This document shows positions 60,771 through 64,000 of a stretch of DNA of 64,000 nt, piece by piece. The stretch is from an uncultured Crocinitomix sp. (GTDB lineage: Bacteria > Bacteroidota > Bacteroidia > Flavobacteriales_D > Crocinitomicaceae). A program made the translations under genes and the position numbers. The stretch lies in assembly GCA_937136425.1 (NCBI GenBank), contig CAKZON010000070.1, forward strand, positions 62,001 through 126,000, given 5' to 3'. Positions within the stretch are counted from its first letter, which is position 1; every line of letters starts with the position of its first letter. Below the pieces are notes generated by a model. That model ran no database searches. It was not told the DNA's origin and saw only the letters and a program-made list of their open reading frames with translations.

Positions 60771-63743
60771 ATGAAACACGTAAGCTTAATATTTACATTC
60801 TCTTTATTGTTTTTTAACATTGGAGTAACAGCACAAACTGGACAAGTAAACGGAAAAGTTTTTCGTTTAATGGATAATGTAGAAGAACCGCTATATATGC
60901 CTATTGCGAGAATCACAGAAAATGGTTTGCAAAAGATTGGGCAAACTGATTTTGACGGTACTTATTCAATTCAACTTCCTGTTGGAGAGAATAAACTTGT
61001 TTTTCGTAATTCAGCAATGGCTATGAAAACAGATACAGTCTTATTTAATGTAAAAGGAGGCGAAACAATTACGCACAATCACCAGATGATTGAGGATGGA
61101 CAACTTGAAATTGTTACTGTTATCGCTTCGGCAACAATCACAGACGGAGGGTCTGAAAAAAAGGTTGTTGAAGACGTTAAAAATGACGACAAAGTTACTT
61201 CACAGCTTTCAGGAAGCATGATCGCAAAGAAAGGAGCATCTGATGTAGGGAGTGCTGCAAAAAAGATTACGGGTCTTTCTACAGTTGGTTCTACATTATA
61301 TGTAAGAGGTTTAGGAGATAGATATAACGTAGCTTATTTAAATGGTTTACCTATTCCATCACCTCATCCAGATTTTAGAGTTGTACCTTTAAGTGTATTT
61401 CCAACTGACATTGTAAATTCTATTCAGGTAAGTAAAGTAATGTCTTCTGAACTTTATGGAGATTTTTCTGGAGGTGCCTTCAACGTTACCACTAAAAGTT
61501 TCTATAATAAACCAACCTTAAAAATCACTGTTGGTACTGGAATAAATACGCAAACAACGTTTAGCGATTTTAGAACTTATAACGGCGGTAAATTTGATTA
61601 CTTTGGTTTTGATGACGGATCAAGACAAATCCCAGAATTTGTTGTTAACAATTCAAAGCCATCTGCTTACGCGGCGGTAAACAACCTTTATAATAATGGT
61701 ATTTACAACTCTGTTGAAGGAAAATCAACTGGATTTAACGATAATTTTGGAACAAAATTGAACCAAGCTTTACCCAATACCAATTTTGCTATAACGGCAG
61801 GAAACTTCTTTCCTGCAACAAAATCTAATAGTCGTTCAAAAGGATTTGGGTATTTAGTATTGTTATCGCACGACAATTCTTACAAATACGCTAATGGATC
61901 AATGAAGATTATTAATGCACAAAGTGAGGAGCGTTTAAATTATGATTTTGACAAATACACTAAAGAAACTGCCACTACTGGATTATTAAATCTTTACTAC
62001 AGAATTAATCCAAGTAACAATATTTCATTCAACACCTTATTTGTAAACAATTCTAGCGACGAAGTAAGAGAAACTTGGGGAGATCATTTTGATTACGCAC
62101 GTAGTATTTATTCTCGCAGATTAACTTATCAACAAAACTACATGGCAGTGAACCAAATTATTGGTACACATCAATTACTTCCTTTTGTTGAGGATTCTTC
62201 ATTATCTCGTTTAACAGTTGATTGGAGAGGATCATATAGCGCAACTGGAAGTCAAGAACCTGACAGAAAACAATTTGTTGCATTTTATGATGAGGATCAA
62301 AAAGACAATACTGAGCATTATGCAATCAACTATATTGACCGAAATGAAAACCACATTTTTCATAGTAAATTAAAAGAAAATGAAGTTGCTGCAAAAATTA
62401 ATGCTCGCTATGTCTTAAAATTTGGTGATGTATTAAACAAAAAGCAAGACACAATTGCTGGAGAATTAATCACCTTAAAAGTTGGGGCAGATTATAAAAA
62501 GAAATCTAGAATATTTGACTACAAACAATTTAACTATGTGTTAAATGCACTTGCAGGTAATATTGGAGATAATTTAGATATCTACAATATGGATTCATAT
62601 TTAAACTCAACCATGCATGACGAGGGACAATTCAATATTTCAGAAGTGGCCAACTTTGGATCTTCATACTTGGCGCAATTAGATGTTGTTAGTTTTTATA
62701 CTGACATTAAATTCAAATTGAACAAATGGCAATTGATTCCGGGTATTCGCTATGAAAGCGGTGCACAAACAGTTGAAAACAGAAATCAACAAAGCCCTTC
62801 AAGCTATGAAAAAACAATTTTATTAAGTGACGCCTTTTTGCCAAGTTTAATTACACGTTTTGATGCAAATCAAAACAACGTATTCAGATTTGTTGCTAGT
62901 AAAACATTAACAAGACCTAAATTTAATGAAGTTGCTCCATTTCAATATGTACTCTATTTTGCAGGTGCAAAAGCTCAAGGAAATACTCAATTGCAAAATG
63001 GCATAAATTATAATGCTGATTTCAGGTATGAGCACTATGGTAAACCAGGTGAATTATTCTCAATTGGTGCGTTTTATAAATATCTTGATAATCCAATTGA
63101 GCAAACCATGCGTGCAACGGCGAGTGGTCAATTAATGAGCTTTGCAAATGCAAATGCTGCAAATGTTGCTGGAGCTGAAATTGAGTATATGAGAAGCCTT
63201 AACTTTCTTGTGCGTGATTCTGCCAGAAGAGACACTTCTTTCTTAAATGATTTGAATGTAGGTTTCAACGCGACTTATATGTACACTTCAGTAATGATTG
63301 ATACAACAGACCCCGGAGCAATTAACACTAACAGTGTTCGTCCACTTGAAGGAGCTTCACCTTATTTGGTAAACTTTGACTTAAGCTACCAAACAACTAA
63401 AGGAGAAAAAGGAAATAGAAAAACTTATTTAGCTGCCTTATCTTATAATGTTTTTGGCCCAAGATTATTTGCTGTTGGAAGTAATGGAATCGGTGATCAA
63501 TATGAACGCCCAATTAACACATTAAACTTTGTCAGCAAAATCACATTTAATGACACTTATTCATTTGGATTAAAAGCTAAAAACTTATTAAACCCTACTA
63601 TTAATATTGTTCAAGAGAACATGGTTAATCCTGCTGAAACATTATTCGTATCAAGTTTCAGACGCGGAATTGATTTGAGCTTATCATTTAGTTATAACAT
63701 TCCTGTTTCAAAAAAGAATAAAAAGAAAAAGGAAATAGAATAA
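60771..63743 (+). CDS. TonB-dependent outer-membrane receptor with carboxypeptidase-regulatory-like N-terminal domain (receptor 2)
   Basis: The 990-residue product opens with a signal peptide (MKHVSLIFTFSLLFFNIGVTAQ), a regulatory-like domain (about 25-115) and the plug domain with STLYVRGLGDRYNVAYLNGLPIPSPHP and LYGDFSGGAFNVTTKS. The barrel ends in the LSLSFSYNIPV segment plus a short basic tail KKNKKKKEIE, which is unusual after the last strand. The plug motif RGLGDRYN...LNG is shared with receptor 1 at 15673, so the two are paralogues. A PhoB-like regulator is divergent from it, which suggests phosphate or phosphorus-compound uptake (inference). It is followed by a strong terminator, then by a gene for a probable partner. 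Confidence 0.92.
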   Translation: MKHVSLIFTFSLLFFNIGVTAQTGQVNGKVFRLMDNVEEPLYMPIARITENGLQKIGQTDFDGTYSIQLPVGENKLVFRNSAMAMKTDTVLFNVKGGETITHNHQMIEDGQLEIVTVIASATITDGGSEKKVVEDVKNDDKVTSQLSGSMIAKKGASDVGSAAKKITGLSTVGSTLYVRGLGDRYNVAYLNGLPIPSPHPDFRVVPLSVFPTDIVNSIQVSKVMSSELYGDFSGGAFNVTTKSFYNKPTLKITVGTGINTQTTFSDFRTYNGGKFDYFGFDDGSRQIPEFVVNNSKPSAYAAVNNLYNNGIYNSVEGKSTGFNDNFGTKLNQALPNTNFAITAGNFFPATKSNSRSKGFGYLVLLSHDNSYKYANGSMKIINAQSEERLNYDFDKYTKETATTGLLNLYYRINPSNNISFNTLFVNNSSDEVRETWGDHFDYARSIYSRRLTYQQNYMAVNQIIGTHQLLPFVEDSSLSRLTVDWRGSYSATGSQEPDRKQFVAFYDEDQKDNTEHYAINYIDRNENHIFHSKLKENEVAAKINARYVLKFGDVLNKKQDTIAGELITLKVGADYKKKSRIFDYKQFNYVLNALAGNIGDNLDIYNMDSYLNSTMHDEGQFNISEVANFGSSYLAQLDVVSFYTDIKFKLNKWQLIPGIRYESGAQTVENRNQQSPSSYEKTILLSDAFLPSLITRFDANQNNVFRFVASKTLTRPKFNEVAPFQYVLYFAGAKAQGNTQLQNGINYNADFRYEHYGKPGELFSIGAFYKYLDNPIEQTMRATASGQLMSFANANAANVAGAEIEYMRSLNFLVRDSARRDTSFLNDLNVGFNATYMYTSVMIDTTDPGAINTNSVRPLEGASPYLVNFDLSYQTTKGEKGNRKTYLAALSYNVFGPRLFAVGSNGIGDQYERPINTLNFVSKITFNDTYSFGLKAKNLLNPTINIVQENMVNPAETLFVSSFRRGIDLSLSFSYNIPVSKKNKKKKEIE

Positions 63744-63766
63744 AACGATTAAAAACTACACTGTGA

Positions 63767-63804
63767 AAGCTGTCTGGAATTAATTTTCAGACAGCTTTTT
63801 TTTT
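63767..63804 (+). terminator. Rho-independent terminator after receptor 2
   Basis: The stem AAGCTGTCTG / CAGACAGCTT (63767-63776 and 63788-63797, 11-base loop) is followed by a run of Ts (63796-63804). It lies 24 bases past the stop. It separates receptor 2 from the next gene, as the hairpin at 18587 does for receptor 1. Confidence 0.9.
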
Positions 63805-63818
63805 GACTTTTTTCAAGA

Positions 63819-63861
63819 TTAACTCAATGTAAAATACGATTAACTTTTATTTAACACAACG
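63819..63861. promoter_or_regulatory. Pho-box-like TTAAC repeats before the gene at 63935
   Basis: Three TTAAC-starting 11-mers occur: TTAACTCAATG (63819-63829), TTAACTTTTAT (63840-63850) and TTAACACAACG (63851-63861). The last two are exactly 11 bp apart and the first is 21 bp before the second. TTAACACAACG differs from the receptor-2 unit TTAACACAATG by one base. They end 37 bases before the -7 box at 63899. Confidence 0.5.
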
Positions 63862-63898
63862 GTAATGCCAGCATAATTACGGCGGAGAAAGTTGTGCT

Positions 63899-63906
63899 GA
63901 TATTTG
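63899..63906 (+). promoter_or_regulatory. Near-consensus -7 box for the gene at 63935
   Basis: GATATTTG (one mismatch to TAnnTTTG) lies 28 bases before ATG 63935. The same octamer stands before the lipoprotein partner of receptor 1. Confidence 0.4.
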
Positions 63907-63934
63907 TACCATCAAATTAGAAAAACAAAAAGAA

Positions 63935-64000
63935 ATGAAAAATACAAAATCAACATTCAAAATGATGCTTCTTGCAGGAGCTCTAGTTGCAGTTTTACCT
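63935..64000 (+). CDS. Start of a secreted protein gene, cut by the window edge
   Basis: Only 22 codons are visible: MKNTKSTFKMMLLAGALVAVLP, an N-terminal signal-like sequence. The gene follows receptor 2 after a terminator and has its own near -7 box and TTAAC repeats. By analogy with the lipoprotein next to receptor 1 it may be a secreted or lipoprotein partner, but the visible part ends before any lipobox Cys. Confidence 0.65.
   Translation, partial: MKNTKSTFKMMLLAGALVAVLP

Noticed and set aside
1..64000. CRISPR array, transposon, prophage, rRNA or tRNA
   Set aside because: No regularly spaced short repeats, no transposase or integrase frames, and intergenic gaps are too short or lack cloverleaf features; the only tandem repeats are coding.

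Overview
The window is a continuous, gene-dense, AT-rich stretch (roughly 35% G+C by eye) from the chromosome of a member of the Bacteroidota, most likely order Flavobacteriales. Three observations support this. Secreted proteins end in type IX secretion (T9SS) C-terminal sorting domains (genes at 1298, 36354 and 57577). Upstream regions lack Shine-Dalgarno sites but often carry the Bacteroidota -7 box TAnnTTTG. Lineage-typical families are present, including DUF4837, the zinc-ligand-poor DnaG, and TonB-dependent receptors with an N-terminal carboxypeptidase-regulatory-like domain. I cannot fix the family or genus. I see no rRNA, tRNA, CRISPR array, insertion sequence, integrase or prophage.

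Layout. 1-5400: a truncated lipoprotein gene, a DUF2306-type membrane protein, a T9SS-exported choice-of-anchor-B protein and recJ. 5400-9700: a secreted orphan, two paralogous small cytoplasmic proteins, and an operon of a small unknown protein, a TIGR03862-type flavoprotein and a pentapeptide-repeat protein. 9700-15600: a TonB-like protein, a large zinc metalloprotease and two tandem POT-type transporters. 15600-24400: a TonB-dependent receptor with a surface lipoprotein partner, an NTF2-like/unknown pair, an outer-membrane barrel-like protein and an orphan metallopeptidase-like protein. 24400-36000: duplicated membrane metallophosphoesterases, an acidic lipoprotein, then polA, a GltB-like FMN protein, mscS and dnaG on the minus strand. 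36000-44300: a three-repeat T9SS protein, a SprT-like protein that probably uses a CTG start, manC, an unknown gene, sppA and two glycosyltransferases. 44300-49050: a coiled-coil secreted protein, an S41 C-terminal-processing protease and an aldehyde dehydrogenase in one operon. 49050-55600: a broken PLDc_N-like gene, then tatA-gatA-lytic transglycosylase-DUF4837-small membrane protein, a lipoprotein and a membrane protein. 55700-64000: a GH3-family gene, a 37-residue membrane protein, an M14 carboxypeptidase with T9SS signal, a PhoB-like response regulator, a second TonB-dependent receptor and the start of its putative partner.

How the genes relate. Most of the window is housekeeping DNA replication/repair (recJ, polA, dnaG), envelope biogenesis and proteolysis (sppA, S41 protease, lytic transglycosylase, tatA, manC, glycosyltransferases) and peptide or nutrient acquisition (metalloprotease, M14 carboxypeptidase, POT transporters, TonB receptors). 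The PhoB-like regulator is divergent from the second receptor. Related 11-bp TTAAC-type direct repeats lie in front of that receptor and of the following gene, which suggests a small regulon.

I did not find a large undescribed system. The best leads are the Pho-like repeats, the CTG-start SprT gene, the decayed gene sharing its N-terminus with tatA, a 24-bp perfect palindrome before the phosphoesterase pair, an orphan metallopeptidase, a 37-residue membrane protein, and a set of genes whose -7 box abuts the start codon (probable leaderless mRNAs).
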